Positions 45,372-56,774 of a stretch of 64,000 bases of DNA are shown here, in pieces. Each line of letters starts with the position of its first letter. Within the stretch, counting starts at the first letter, position 1. The notes beneath the pieces were generated by a model, which was given only the letters and a program-made list of their open reading frames with translations, made no database searches and was not told where the DNA came from. The DNA is from Anaeramoeba flamelloides. Its lineage: Eukaryota > Metamonada > Anaeramoebidae. Position numbers and translations under genes: made by a program. The stretch spans positions 5,406,001 to 5,470,000 of the forward strand of contig JANTQA010000042.1 of assembly GCA_027625915.1 (NCBI GenBank). The letters are read 5' to 3'.

Positions 45372-46415
45372 TAAACTCAATTCCAAAAATTTGGGCACAC
45401 CTTTAAAATCAGTTTAATTCTAAGAAAAGTGATATTTGACTCTTAAATAGAAACATTAGATATTAACAATTAATAGAAATAATTTTAAAGTTAATTATTT
45501 ATCATTTTTTTTCATTATTTTTTGATTTTTGATTTTCAATAATTTTGTTGATTTTTTTGGATTCTTTTTTTTTTCAAAACTTTTCGAAAATCTCAAAATC
45601 ACTTTAAAATGAAATTTAAAAGTTTTGATTCTGATCACAAAAAAAAATTTTTTTGTTTTCTCTTAAAATGAAAAAAGATTCTTTTTTTACCAAGAAAAAA
45701 TTTTTTTGAAAAAAAATCATGATATGGGGTGCTAGATCACATGGCCTACAAACAGACCTTATTACCATTAATGGAAATGTGAATACTGAATGTATTATTA
45801 ATGATATTTTCAAAAAATCAAATGTAATTCAACTCGCCAATTCAGAATATGGTGAGTTGAAATGGATTTTCCAAAAGGATGGAGCTTGTCCACACACTTA
45901 AAAAAAAAATCAAACTTACTTAAACTGTGGATGTAATGTTCTGGGCCCTTGACCCCCAATTATCCAGATTCAAACCCAATTGAGAATTTATGGTCAATTA
46001 TGGATACTAAACTGAAAAAATGTAATCCAAAAAACGGAGAAGAATTTATTAAAATTTTCACTAATGTATGGAATACTTTGAGTTGGGAAACCTTAGAAAA
46101 TTAGTAAACTCCAGATATAAGGATAGATTTAGTTATCAAAAAAAAAAGCTGAATCTATTAATAGTTTTTATTAATTTTTCTTTTAATAAAAATGGATTTT
46201 TTGGTAACCGTGTTCCAAAAATAGGGGCACACTTTTTTTTATTTTTCTTTTTTATTTTTTGAATTGAATTTTAAATTTACTATAAAATATATAAATAGTA
46301 TCAATTAAATATTTTCAGATCTTTTATTATTTTAATGTTTAAGTATCATGTATTTTGGAGTATATTTTTATTAATGTAATTTTTTTTTGTGTCCCATTTT
46401 TTGGAATTGAGTTTA
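45372..46415 (+). mobile_element. Internally deleted Tc1/mariner transposon with transposase remains
   Basis: TA-bordered 1044-bp element with inverted ends TAAACTCAATTCCAAAAATT...GGGCACAC (left) and the complement GTGTCCCATTTTTTGGAATT...GAGTTTA (right). The interior encodes the C-terminal half of a DDE transposase. The N-terminal DNA-binding region is replaced by A/T-rich sequence, so it was non-autonomous or decayed. A TIR-like stretch at 46206-46234 (TGTTCCAAAAATAGGGGCAC) suggests a second rearranged end inside. It is the only copy in the window with recognisable transposase and may be kin to the source of the 550-bp MITEs, whose ends are similar. Confidence 0.85.
45719..46110 (+). pseudogene. 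Tc1/mariner transposase, C-terminal remnant
   Basis: The first frame (45719-45901) reads MIWGARSHGLQTDLI, then ELKWIFQKDGACPHT before a TAA. This matches the family pattern W-G-A...G and FQ-x-D-N/G-A-x-x-H-T, including the second catalytic Asp. In another frame, about 45939-46110 reads PNYPDSNPIENLWSIMDTKL, matching the SPDLNPIENLW block with the third catalytic acid, then continues to TAG. The frame change and stops mean it is inactive. A transposase of this family cuts at TA and joins element ends. Confidence 0.85.
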
Positions 46416-46453
46416 TATATTGTAATATATATATATATATATAATGTATATAT

Positions 46454-47948
46454 CCCTTAGCACTCCAAATAACCTAAAAACATTTCAAACAAAAATTTTA
46501 ATTTGAAATGTTATCAAAGGATAATAAGGTATAGAATTAATAAACAATTATCTTAGAAAGAAAATTTTATAATTAAAAATTGTATAGTTACTTAAAATAA
46601 AACAATAACTTGAAAAAAAAAATTCAGCATTGGGAATTTTTTTTTGGTTATTGAGATTTTATTATTTTTCCAAATTTTGTCAAAATAAATTTTTTTTTTT
46701 TTTGAAAAGTTTATCTAGACATCAAAAAACCTCTTAGTTTTAACATTTAAAACACATCATACTTTAATGGAAATTTTTTTGGGGCCCTTTGCACCCCAAA
46801 ATTCCCTAAAATGCTTGATTAAATAATTTATTCATTATAAAAGTTATTATATCATCACATTGAAAATTTGTTTTATCTACGATTACTATACAATATCAAT
46901 ATCTATATTAGATTCTAAATAATTTAAAAATAAAAAAAAATATAAATTAAATTAGAAAAAAAAAATCAAATTTTTTTTTCATTGTAAAATTTTACAATTT
47001 TTTTCAACAAGATTTTTTTTCAATTTTAAATGATTTGGCCAATAGTTCGAGTCAGATTAATAATTGATTTTTTTTTTTTATTTTTTACAATTTTTTTAAT
47101 TTTTGACTTTTTCAAATCTAGACATAAAATAAACAATATTGTTGAATTAGAGACCATATCTCAGAACTTATTTAACAAGATCTGTATTAATTTATTAAGG
47201 AAAAATCCAAATATCGCAAATATATTATTCAAATTTTTACCAATAACAAAATGCAATAAAAAAATTTGGTTTCGGAGATTATTTTATTATATTGGAATAA
47301 TATTTAAGAGTTATTTTTTATTTTATTTTAAATTTAGGTATAAATATTTTATCGATTAAAAAGTAATTTATATTTGTTTCATTCCAATTTAATAAATTGA
47401 AATTATTTTACAATTTTTTTTTTTTTTTGATTTTCAATTATTATCTATTGCTTAAATAAAAGTTTTAAAAAATTAATCAAATTAAAAATTTAATTTTGGA
47501 CTAAAGAAATAAATTTCATTTTTCTCTTAATTGTATATTTATTGAAATTTTTTCTAAAAAAAAAAAATTAAATTTCAAAGTAATTTATTTTTTTATTTAT
47601 TTTTTTATCATAAAATTAGCAAAATTGTTTGGTGGTTATTATTAATAAATTAATGTGTTGAGTTTTGAATTACTATTAATGTAATAAAATTTCTGATTTA
47701 AAAAAAATATAATAAAAAATAAAAATATTTAAAAAAATGTAAAATGAATAATTATTATTTTTTTTTTTCAATTTCAAAAAAAAATCAATAACTTAACTAC
47801 TTTATCTTTGAACTATTTTGACTTTTTTATTATAATTCAAATATGGATTAAAGACAAATAAGAAAATTAATATATTAGTAGATCAATATCATTTTAAATC
47901 TAATTTAAAAAACTTGATGAAATTTAGGCAAATCCGGGGTGCTAAGGG
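46454..47948. mobile_element. Candidate 1.5-kb element with CCCTTAGCAC ends
   Basis: CCCTTAGCACTCC at 46454 and the inverted GGGGTGCTAAGGG ending at 47948 are both bordered by ATATAT runs, so an AT-rich target duplication is possible. The right end lies only 36 bp past the stop codon of the HMG-box gene. A central GGGGCCCTTTGCACCCC at 46782-46798 is related to the ends. Superfamily not assigned; the one longer frame inside is at 47030-47359. Confidence 0.5.
47030..47359 (+). CDS. Unrecognised open frame inside the CCCTTAGCAC element
   Basis: An ATG-started frame of 109 codons. After a hydrophobic Phe-rich start (residues 12-27), residues about 30-90 have more varied composition (KINNIVELETISQNLFNK, CNKKIWFRRLFYY). 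It matches no family I know. It could be a transposase fragment, a first exon or chance, since A/T-rich DNA gives long Phe/Ile/Lys/Asn frames. Confidence 0.2.
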   Translation: MIWPIVRVRLIIDFFFLFFTIFLIFDFFKSRHKINNIVELETISQNLFNKICINLLRKNPNIANILFKFLPITKCNKKIWFRRLFYYIGIIFKSYFLFYFKFRYKYFID

Positions 47949-47984
47949 ATATATATATATTTCACATATTATTGATATTAATTT

Positions 47985-50900
47985 TTAATCTGAAAAAGAA
48001 TCACTAGTATAACTACCAGTGCTACTTGATGTAAAGCTAAGGCTTCCACTATTGCTAGAAGAGTATCCGCTTGAACTACTACCGGTATATGAACCAGTAC
48101 TACTTGAGGATGACGAATATCTATGCTTTCTATACTTGCGTGAATGACGTCTATGACGCCTTTTTGAGTCTCTTCTTGATCTCGAGCGGTCTCTTGATCT
48201 TCTTCTTTCTTTCCTGCTTCTTCTTTTATCTCTTCTTTTACCTTTTTTATGTCGACTTTCTTTTTTACCTGATTTACTTTTAAGTTTACGGTTGTATTCT
48301 TTAAGTTCTTTTTCGTAACGAATTTTATCTTGATCAGATTTTCTGACATATTTCTTTTAGATTTTTTTGAATATTTAATAAATTAAAACAAAGAATAAAA
48401 ATGGTACAAATTAATAAAGAGGTTGATCAAACATTTTAAAGATTTTCAATAACAATTTTTCAAAAAATAAAAATATAGAAATTCTAAGAGTTTGTTAATA
48501 ATTGACGTTATAAGATACAAGAAAGAAATATTATATTTATGAACTAAGCTCCAATTCAAAATTTTTGAAACAAAATTCAATTGTTTGACAAAAAAAAATT
48601 TTATTTAATCGATTCTTGATGAAATACCAAATTAGAATCACTCACTAATTGAAATGTTAACAATTATTTATAAATTACAATACTCACAAAGCAAAAACTA
48701 AATAATTATCAATACTAAAAAATCAAGGGTGTGTTAAAAATTTTAGAGAGATCTACCAACAAAAAAATGCATTGGTAAAATTGTTTTAATTCTATTAGGA
48801 ATATTGATCCATCAAATGATTAGAGACCATCAACTAATTTTATTTTAGTTTTTCTATTGAAGAAACAACTCAATTACTTTAACCATAATATCAATCGTCG
48901 AAACAAATTTTCTGCTCGAGTGAAACAAGTTACGTAATTCAAAAAATGAAATATAAATTTGGAAAAATCAAAATTATTTCCATATTTTTATAAAAATCTA
49001 AAATTATTTCCAATTTGAATGAAATTGTATGATTGTGAGTCTGTTAACTGTTTTATCTGTGTGAAAAATTTTTGAGTTTTAGTTTATTTTTTTATTTACA
49101 TTCACACCAAATCATGAAATTGTTATTTTATAATTAGTTTTTCCAATTCATCTAGGTTCATTTTCTTTTTTGTGCAGGATAATCCCATCATTTTTCAATT
49201 TAATAATAGAATAATAACATAACTATTAAATGTTGAAGGTATTGTATTGTTGAATATGAAGATTATATGGTCTATTATTTTGGATAACATTTTCAATTAA
49301 ATTTTAATTTTCTAATTGACATTTTTTTATAAAACCATAAAAAGTAATAAAGAAAGATAAAATTTCAAATTAAATGAAAATTAATAAAAGCAGACAAAAT
49401 CTAAATGATTAGCCCGACCATAGATTTGTCTATAATTAAAAGTATGTTGTATTTGAAGGTAAAATTATATTAGTTGTATATGTTCACATGAATCTAAAAA
49501 AAATCTATTAAAAATATTATTGCACAATAAATTATTTGATTTTTTACTAATGATTACAATTAAAATTTGTCATTTGGAAATTTTTTTTTAATTCTTTTTT
49601 TAAATCTAAAAATAGAAACTCAAAATACAGTATTCCGGTATTTAATAATTCTATTTTTTTAGAACTCCCAAAAAGTAACTATTTTTTTTAATTTTTTAAT
49701 TTCAAAGATTTTACTGAATAATTTTTAACATAAAAACCTAAAGATTAATTTGTTTAGTTTCCTTTTTTCAAAAGTGAGTTGTATTTTGAATTTATTTCCA
49801 ATATGTACGAAAAAAATTTATTAAAAAAATATATTCTCTGAGTAAATTATTTAATTTTTTTAAAAAAAGCAAGAATTTTTTCGATAGTAATCTACATTTC
49901 CAATATAAATTGAAGTTTATTATTTTTTAATACATGAAATATTCAGATTGATCATACATCAGAATATAGGTTTCTCTTAAAAATAGAGTTTTTTGCATAA
50001 AAATTCGTTTTTTGAGATACTTATATTCCCCCTTGTGATAATTCATACTGTTAAATTTGTCTTGATCTTTTGTTTTTTTTGGTAAGATTTCAATTTGTTC
50101 CTAAATTCGTTTTTATAAATTGTGCCAAAAAAGTTTTCAAAATGTCGCTCAAAAAGAGTTGACAATCCTAAATAGACCTATTTTCTGGACTTTTAAAAAC
50201 TTTTTTTGTTACAATTTTTTAAAATGACTTCAAGAGTGGTTTTTTTTTTTTGATTGATTAGATCAACTTTCTTAACTATTAGGCATATGTTTTTAAAATA
50301 ATGTGACTCAAAATTTTACAAAAGTATCCCGGAAACAGTTGAAAAACTTTTATAGAAATGTTTTCAGTTCTGAACTCTTTTCCAACAACAACAGCCCAGC
50401 AAAAATCAAAAAAAATGCATTTTTTAGAAAATATTGTTTAGGTCAAGCTGCGATAATAAAACAAATTTTATTTTAAAAAGAGTTATCTCTTTTGGTATTT
50501 GAGTATTTTATTGATTATTTTTTCATAAAGTTATTACAACAAAAATTAAAAAACCTGAGGTTAAAAAATTTTGGATTTACAAATCTCAAATTCATCTTCA
50601 ATTGAAGATCAAAGAAAATTCCAATAGAAATAAATAGGATTTTTCTAAACCCATTTTCATTGATCCAATAACATTTAAATAACATGTTTTTACCAATTGA
50701 CTATTGATTTTGTGATAAAAAAAAAAAAAAAATTGCAAAACAATTGCCTATTCAAAAAAAAAATGTAAAAAGAAAAAAGCAAAAATTTGAAAAAATGATT
50801 TCATTTTTTAAATTTTCAAAAGAAAACGCTTATTCGAATATCCATTCGAACCCTGGAAATACAGGTAAATCAACATTGACAACTTGAACTGGAAATATTT

Positions 50901-52216
50901 GAAAATAGTTTTTTAAAATAAACTTTTTTTCTCACTTTTTCAAAACCACTTTAGGAAAAATGTTAATTGAAAAATAAATCGAACAAAATTTTCATTTAGA
51001 TTTTCGAAAAAAAGGTTTTAAAAAACCTCTAAATAATTTACTTTCTTGAAGATCTTGAATCTTGTTTTATAATGAATTTCCCTTTTATGGTTCGGAACTT
51101 TAATTGTTTTATTTAAATCTTCATTTGTCGGTTTTTTTTTTTTTTTTGGAAGGCTGAATGAAAACTTTTGTTCAATTTATTTTTCAATTAATTGTAGATT
51201 GTTTTGTGGCATTTGAATCATAGAGATTAATGTAATCTATTTACTTTCAATAACAGCATACTTTTTGTTTTTATACACTATCACGCTAGAAACTAATCCC
51301 CCAAACTTAATAAATTGGTACTTTCAAATCATAACATTTGAATAAGAAAATGAATGGACAATCTTTTATTCCATTTCAATGAAAAAAAAAACTTTGGTAA
51401 TATTTTCTTTTGAGTGAATGGAAATTTTTTGATAATTTATTAAAATTAAAATTTCAAAAGAAGAAAACTAATTTGTTTTAAAAATTTTTAAAAACTTTGG
51501 TTTGAAATTTCTTAATTAGACAAGGCCAAGATCTCAGTCTCAATCGAAAAAGAATTGAAAAAAAAAACAAGAATAAAAAACCAAATAAATGAAAAAGAAA
51601 CAAACCTCTTTATCCTTTTCAGGTAACTCTTTCCATCTTTTTCCAATTTCTTTTGAAATACCACCAGTGCTGTAATCTGGATAATCTTTTTTTACATATT
51701 TCCAAACTGCTGAACTGTAAAATTGATAGGAAGTTCGGACGCCTTTTGGTTTGTTTGGATCCTTTTTTCCTCTTGACGATCGTTTAGTGGGTTTTTTTCG
51801 AGCAGCGTCTGGATAACGATTAAGAAATTCGTTCATTGCTCTTTCGTATCGGATTTTGTCTTTTTCTGATTTGTCGATGTAAACCTTTGAAAGAAAAGAA
51901 AAAAAAAGAAAAGAAAAGAAAAGAAAAGTTAAAAGAAGAAAGAAAGAAAGAGAAAAAAAAAAAAAAAAAATACGTTAAAATCAAACAAAAAGATTCAATG
52001 AAAAAAACAAAAAAAGAAAAAGCCACTTACTTGTTTTTCTTTTTCTGAAAGGTTTCTCCAGCGTTTGCTACATTCTTTTGAAATTTCAGTGAAATCCATT
52101 TTTGGGAATTCTTTACGTACTTTATGATTTATTTCTTTATTAAAAATCATAAACGAAGTAAGCCTTCCTTTTGGTCGTTCTTTTTCGATGTCAGACTCGC
52201 TTTTTTTATGACTCAT
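47985..52216 (-). CDS. Two-HMG-box chromatin protein with RS-like tail (three exons, 277 aa)
   Basis: Minus-strand exons are 52216-52031, 51884-51606 and 48353-47985 (834 nt). Introns are GT-AG, 146 and 3252 bp, both phase 0. ATG 52216 starts MSHKKSESDIEKERPKGRL. HMG box 1 is residues about 14-82 (SFMIFNKEI, KECSKRWRNLSEKEK, then DKIRYERAM). Box 2 is about 104-175 (DPNKPKGVRTSYQFYSSAVW, GKRWKELPEKDKE, then YVRKSDQDKIRYEKELKEY). Each box is cut by an intron at the same point, just before helix 3. The tail has Arg/Ser/Lys repeats (RRSRDRSRSRRDSKRR), then a Ser/Gly/Thr-rich end. Such HMGB-type proteins bend DNA in chromatin; the RS-like tail is unusual and could be phosphorylated. In exon 3 the true frame is the one continuing the HMG box; a competing ATG frame at 48349 is spurious. 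Confidence 0.93.
48545..49086. mobile_element. Mariner-type 550-bp MITE, copy E6
   Basis: TAAGCTCCAATTCAAAATTT at the left and AAAATTTTTGAGTTTTAGTT...TA at the right, 542 bp, TA-bordered. Internally closest to E2 (CCAAATTAGAATCACTCACT, GGGTGTGTTAAAAATTTTAG, AAGTTACGTAATTC). It lies in HMG intron 2, 191 bp from the exon 3 acceptor. Confidence 0.85.
49087..51605 (-). other. Remainder of HMG intron 2
   Basis: About 2.5 kb of A/T-rich sequence up to the exon 2 donor at 51605. The only recognised piece is a GGCTGAATGAAAACTTTTG match (51151) to the element end at 38403-38425. No coding frame. Confidence 0.5.
51885..52030 (-). other. HMG intron 1, purine-rich on the plus strand
   Basis: The 146-bp intron contains an AAAAG/AAAGG array (51895-51960, plus strand), which on the transcribed strand is a long pyrimidine tract before the acceptor CTTTCAAAG. 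This is the standard acceptor style here, in contrast to anoctamin intron 3. Confidence 0.85.
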
Positions 52217-52687
52217 TTGGTTTTAAATTTTTTCTGATAAATAAGAGAAAAATTTGGAAAAAAGGGTTTTTAAAAAAATATGAAAAATGATTTTTTGGGA
52301 TTCTTTGGTAAATTGTAAATGTTAAATTTGTCATTTAAATTTTCACAAATTTTTTATTCCTCTTTTCAAAAGAGAGCATAATTTAACCTTTTTTTGAGAT
52401 TGTTCACTTTGCAGTCTTTTTGTTTCATCTGTTTTGGTTTTTAAGGGAATGTTTCAAAAAACAATCCTAAACATACACTCACAATTTATAAAATTTCCTT
52501 AAAGATTAAGACAATTAAGATCTTTAAAACCAACGTTCACCAGAGTTTTAGCCACTATAAAAGAATTGTATTTGCAGTATATGTTGATAATTCATTCTAA
52601 ACATACACATTAAATTATATATCTCTCATATTTTGCTTTTTTTTTTCTCTCATTTTAAATCAGAATATGGATTATCAACTGAAACCT

Positions 52688-53208
52688 TACAGCCGTTCCA
52701 AATCCAAAGTGAAATTTAACAGACATAGAAATTGACTTTTTGTCTCAGTTAAATACAAAAAAAAAAATCTTCTGTTATACTCTATCATATCCATTTTATG
52801 GTTGGTGATGGGTTTTTTCAAAAAATTTCTTATTTGAAAGAATGAGAAAAAAATCTTGTTGTTTTTGAAACAGATTCAAAAATCCAAAACAAAGCTTCCA
52901 AAGATCGAGATCAAATTTGATGATTTCTTTAAAATGGTCTTGCCTTTTGGTTTTAAGGTATTTAGAAACAAAGGATCCACCAAAAACCTGAAAATTTTTA
53001 TAAATTATTGATCATTTAGGATGGTTTATTTTCAAAAATTTAAATTCTCATATTTTCTCTTTGTGAAATTTTTGTTCTATGATAAAATTTCATGGTTTGT
53101 AATAGGCTATCACATAACACTAAAATCCTGTCATAAAAAGTCAAGTATGATACAGAAAATGAATTTTCTATATATCATAGATTTCACGGTAGGGTTGGAA
53201 CGGCTGTA
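52688..53208. mobile_element. TACAGCC-family MITE, 521 bp
   Basis: Perfect 14-base ends TACAGCCGTTCCAA and TTGGAACGGCTGTA, extending imperfectly to about 31 bases (AAGTGAAATTTA versus TAGATTTCACGG), with TA outermost. Non-coding. It lies upstream of the HMG gene, 472 bp from its start codon. Confidence 0.85.
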
Positions 53209-54216
53209 GTTAAAAACATTGAAAATATCACTCCCAACTTTGACAATTCTAAAATATTCAATTTTTTTTATAAGATATTAACATGAATAGCTTCATTTTT
53301 TTGAACAAGCAGAAGAAATAGAAGTACATTTTTAATAGTTATATATATAATAATACAAGAAACCAATTTAATTTTATTTATTAATTTTTATTTTACTGAT
53401 TTCAAAGAGATAATTAAAGATTTGTTTTACTTTCATCCATCCCATTGTTTCTAATTCACCAAATCAAGTGCTTAAAAATAATTTATTACTCTTTTTTTTT
53501 TTTCACTTATAAAATAAATGGACAAAATAGAAAGTTTAATCAAATAATCTTTCAAACTAAAGGAAATAATAAATAATTTAAACATTATTCATATATCAAA
53601 ATTACATTATGTGATTATATTTTTTGTTTGAAAAAAAAAAATAGTAATAAATAATTTTTAGGAAGCATTTGAAACAAAAAAACGTGATAAAAAGCAATGG
53701 AAGCCAAATATACCTATTTCCAACTGAATTGAAAAATAATTAAAAAGTGAAATTGTTGTCTTTAAAATTATGGCCTTCATATAGATGGATTTTCTTGAAT
53801 TTTTAAAGCTTAATAACTAGTTTTATCAAAAAAGAAAAAAAAAAAAAAAAAAAAAAAACAAATCAAATAAATACATGATTGGTAAAACAATCTTCAGATC
53901 TATCATTTTATGTTTTTTATAATTATGAAAAATTTTGAATAAATATGTAGTATATTTTATATTAATTTTGCCAGTAAAATGATTTACCTCAAAAAATAAT
54001 AAAAATCTTTTAAATGAATTTAATGTATTAACCAAGATTATTATTGTAATTATATCGATTATGATAATTGTTTAAAAGACAATAAAGATCTCTTAATCAA
54101 TTATTCTTGCTGATATAATAATTTAACCAACCAACCAAACCCTAAATTAAAAACAAAATTATTATAATATTCTGATCATTGGGTTAATTTTTCTCTTTTT
54201 GATTAGATCCATCCTT

Positions 54217-54248
<32 letters not shown>

Positions 54249-55591
54249 GATTGAAAATTTTTTTATTTTGATTAAATTATTATTTTTCTGATTCAAAATA
54301 TTTACAAGTTGGCGTATTATACAATAAAAAAATGATTTTTTCTTTTTGGCCCCAATACATTGTGTAAAACGGGAATTATGTAAAAAACTTCCAAAAAAAA
54401 AAAAGATGAAGTATTATTTGTGATTAATTTTGAATACCAGTCTGAAAAACTAATTATCATATTTTTTTGATTTATTACCTATTAATAGAACCCAAAACCT
54501 TCAAACAGTTAGTTATTTCAAATGAATTGTCATTAATATAAAAATGATATATAACCCCTTTACATGTTAAATCGTTAATTAATATGAAAAAAAAAAATTT
54601 TTTTTTAAATTAAATTCCCCAATGTTTAACAAAATTAAATAAATTAATCAACTTCGAAACCTTGCTTTTGAATCAAATAAAAAATGTATTAACTATTTAT
54701 TTTTCCTTTTAAGTTCAAAAAAACCCTTTTTTGCTGTTTTTCTTTATAAAAAATGAAAAAGTTAACTTCTAATAAAAGAAAATCAAATAGCCAACCAATA
54801 AAATTTCTAAAAAACTATGAATTTTAGTGGATGTTATAGTTTTGATACATTTTCAAAATACTAAAACAAAGAGGCAAAACTTACACATATTCATTTTCAA
54901 AAACAAGAGTTTCAAAATCAATACCTAAATTTTTATTTTATTGTTCTCATAGAACATTTAATCCACCACGCAACCGAATATCTACAACGAAATCATTTTT
55001 TCTCAATGTGAACTCTTTGATATTTTGAGTATAAATTTAAATTAATAATTGGTTATATTTAAAATTTTTATCAGTTTTTTGGTTTTTTGAATACAAAAAT
55101 GCATTCTAAAATCAACTGTATTGACTGAGAAACAATTTCCAATTTGATCCTTGATTTTTAGGATTTCTTTTTTTTATAATTGGACTTTAGGAAATCGATC
55201 TCATATATTTACTCTATTTTTTGTCACAAAATTTTAACTTTGATCAATCATTTTTAGAATTTCCTTTTTTAATATTCACATTTTAAGTAACTCATATCCT
55301 ATAAACCCATTGTTTATTGATTTTTTACTTGAACCATTTCTTGGAAAGGTTTTCTGAGAAAAAAGAAAAACTGTTTATTATTTTGAAAAATGGGTTGGTA
55401 CAATTCGGCTCTGGTTCTTTTGACAACAGCAATATTTGGGTCATTATGAAAAAAATACCCAATAAAATGTTAATTAAGATAAAGATCAGAAATTTAACAA
55501 TTAAAATGGGAAACATATTTACCTCTAAATAAGAGTTGTTTGTCATAACTTTAATTCCACCTGAAAAAGGATAAAAAAACTTTTTTACCAT
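53209..55591. other. Intergenic, homopolymer-rich
   Basis: Contains a 29-T run (54220-54248) and an A run of about 23 (53835-53857). No gene, repeat ends or RNA identified. Confidence 0.5.
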
Positions 55592-56086
55592 TTAAGGATT
55601 ACATTCTCACTCTAGAGGGTGTGGAGTTCTTGTATTTTTTTGCATCCAAATCTCCAAAAAGAATTTTCATTATGAAGAAATTAACAAAAAAAATTACAAA
55701 TTTCATCGTTAAAAACAAAGAAAAAAATATTCAAATAGATATTAGAATGAAAAGTTTAAAAAAAATGACTTTAAGGGATTTTCAAAGTACAAGTCCAAAT
55801 TTTTAAAACATTTCAAACTTGTAAAAGTAACTGTAAAAAGAATATTTTGAACTTATATAGACATTCTATGTGTTTATAGAATCGAAATAGAAAAATAGGA
55901 AATATTAAAATCAAATTTTGGTAGGATCTTTCAAAGAAAGATAAAAATTGTTAAAATTGCCAAAATGTCCCATTTTTTGGAAAAGAAATTCCCAGTGGAT
56001 ACAATTATTACTGAGATTATTAAATTCTTTCAAGAATTTTTTTAGTCTACAATTTCACCATTTTCACCTGAAAACTTCGTCCTTAA
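55592..56086. mobile_element. TTAA-bordered element, 495 bp, copy 2
   Basis: TTAAGGATTACATTCTCAC at the left and ACTTCGTCCTTAA at the right, TTAA outermost. Internal blocks match 36905-37431 in the same order (ACATTTCAAACTTGTAAAAG, ATATTAAAATCAAATTTTGG, TTTCACCATTTTCACCTG). The ends differ more than in copy 1, so it is older. Frames across it are incidental. Confidence 0.7.
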
Positions 56087-56774
56087 AATTCAAAAACCAA
56101 AATATTTCAATTGAGAATAATTTTTCGATGTTTTTTCAAGAATATTAAGCAACCAAACAGCTTTTTCTTTAAATTTCGTTTGTGGTGTGTTTGTGTCGTT
56201 TGGTTTTTATTTTCTTTGTACTTTTGAGCAAATGAAAAAAAAAAATCATTCATTCCCATTGATACAATAGCAAGAGAAATTCTTTTCTCATGGTGTTTCA
56301 AAAAAACATTTACAAGTGTTGGTTTTTAGAAAAAATACTTCTGTTTAAGGAAAGATAAAAAAAAAAAGAGAAAATGAGTCAAGATTATTGTTTTTTTTTG
56401 GAATGTAAAAAAAGAAGAAAAAAAGAAAAAAAATAAAAAAGAAAAATTTTGGGTGGGAATTGAAGAGAGTCTTCTGAAAGAATTGGTTCATAAAAAAGAA
56501 TTTTTGTTTCTTGTTTATTTTATTTACTGTTTTGGATCAAACAAAAATGATTTTGTTTGTTTTAATGAATAAAAGCGAAAAGAAAAAATTTGGTTTTTAA
56601 AAACCAAAAATAAGAAAAAAAAAAATGAATGAAAAGAAAAATAAATACATAAAGGGTCTTTTTTTTTTTTTTTTTTGTTTTTTTTGAATCGCAATCAGCG
56701 TTTCCATAATAGCCACACCATTGTGCGCTCTTTCATTCATGATTGTGTTTTGGTTTTGGAATTTTTTTCTTTAC

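Noticed and set aside
47978-48349. ATG-started frame of 123 codons on the minus strand
   Set aside because: The HMG box and RS-like tail run in a different frame over the same bases and join in phase to the upstream exon; this frame is the shadow.
53826-54035. 69-codon minus-strand frame ending in a Phe run
   Set aside because: It depends on a homopolymer tract and has no coding-like composition.
54117-54150. AACCAACCAACCAAACCCTAAA, telomere-like
   Set aside because: Only a few irregular units, no array, interior of the window.
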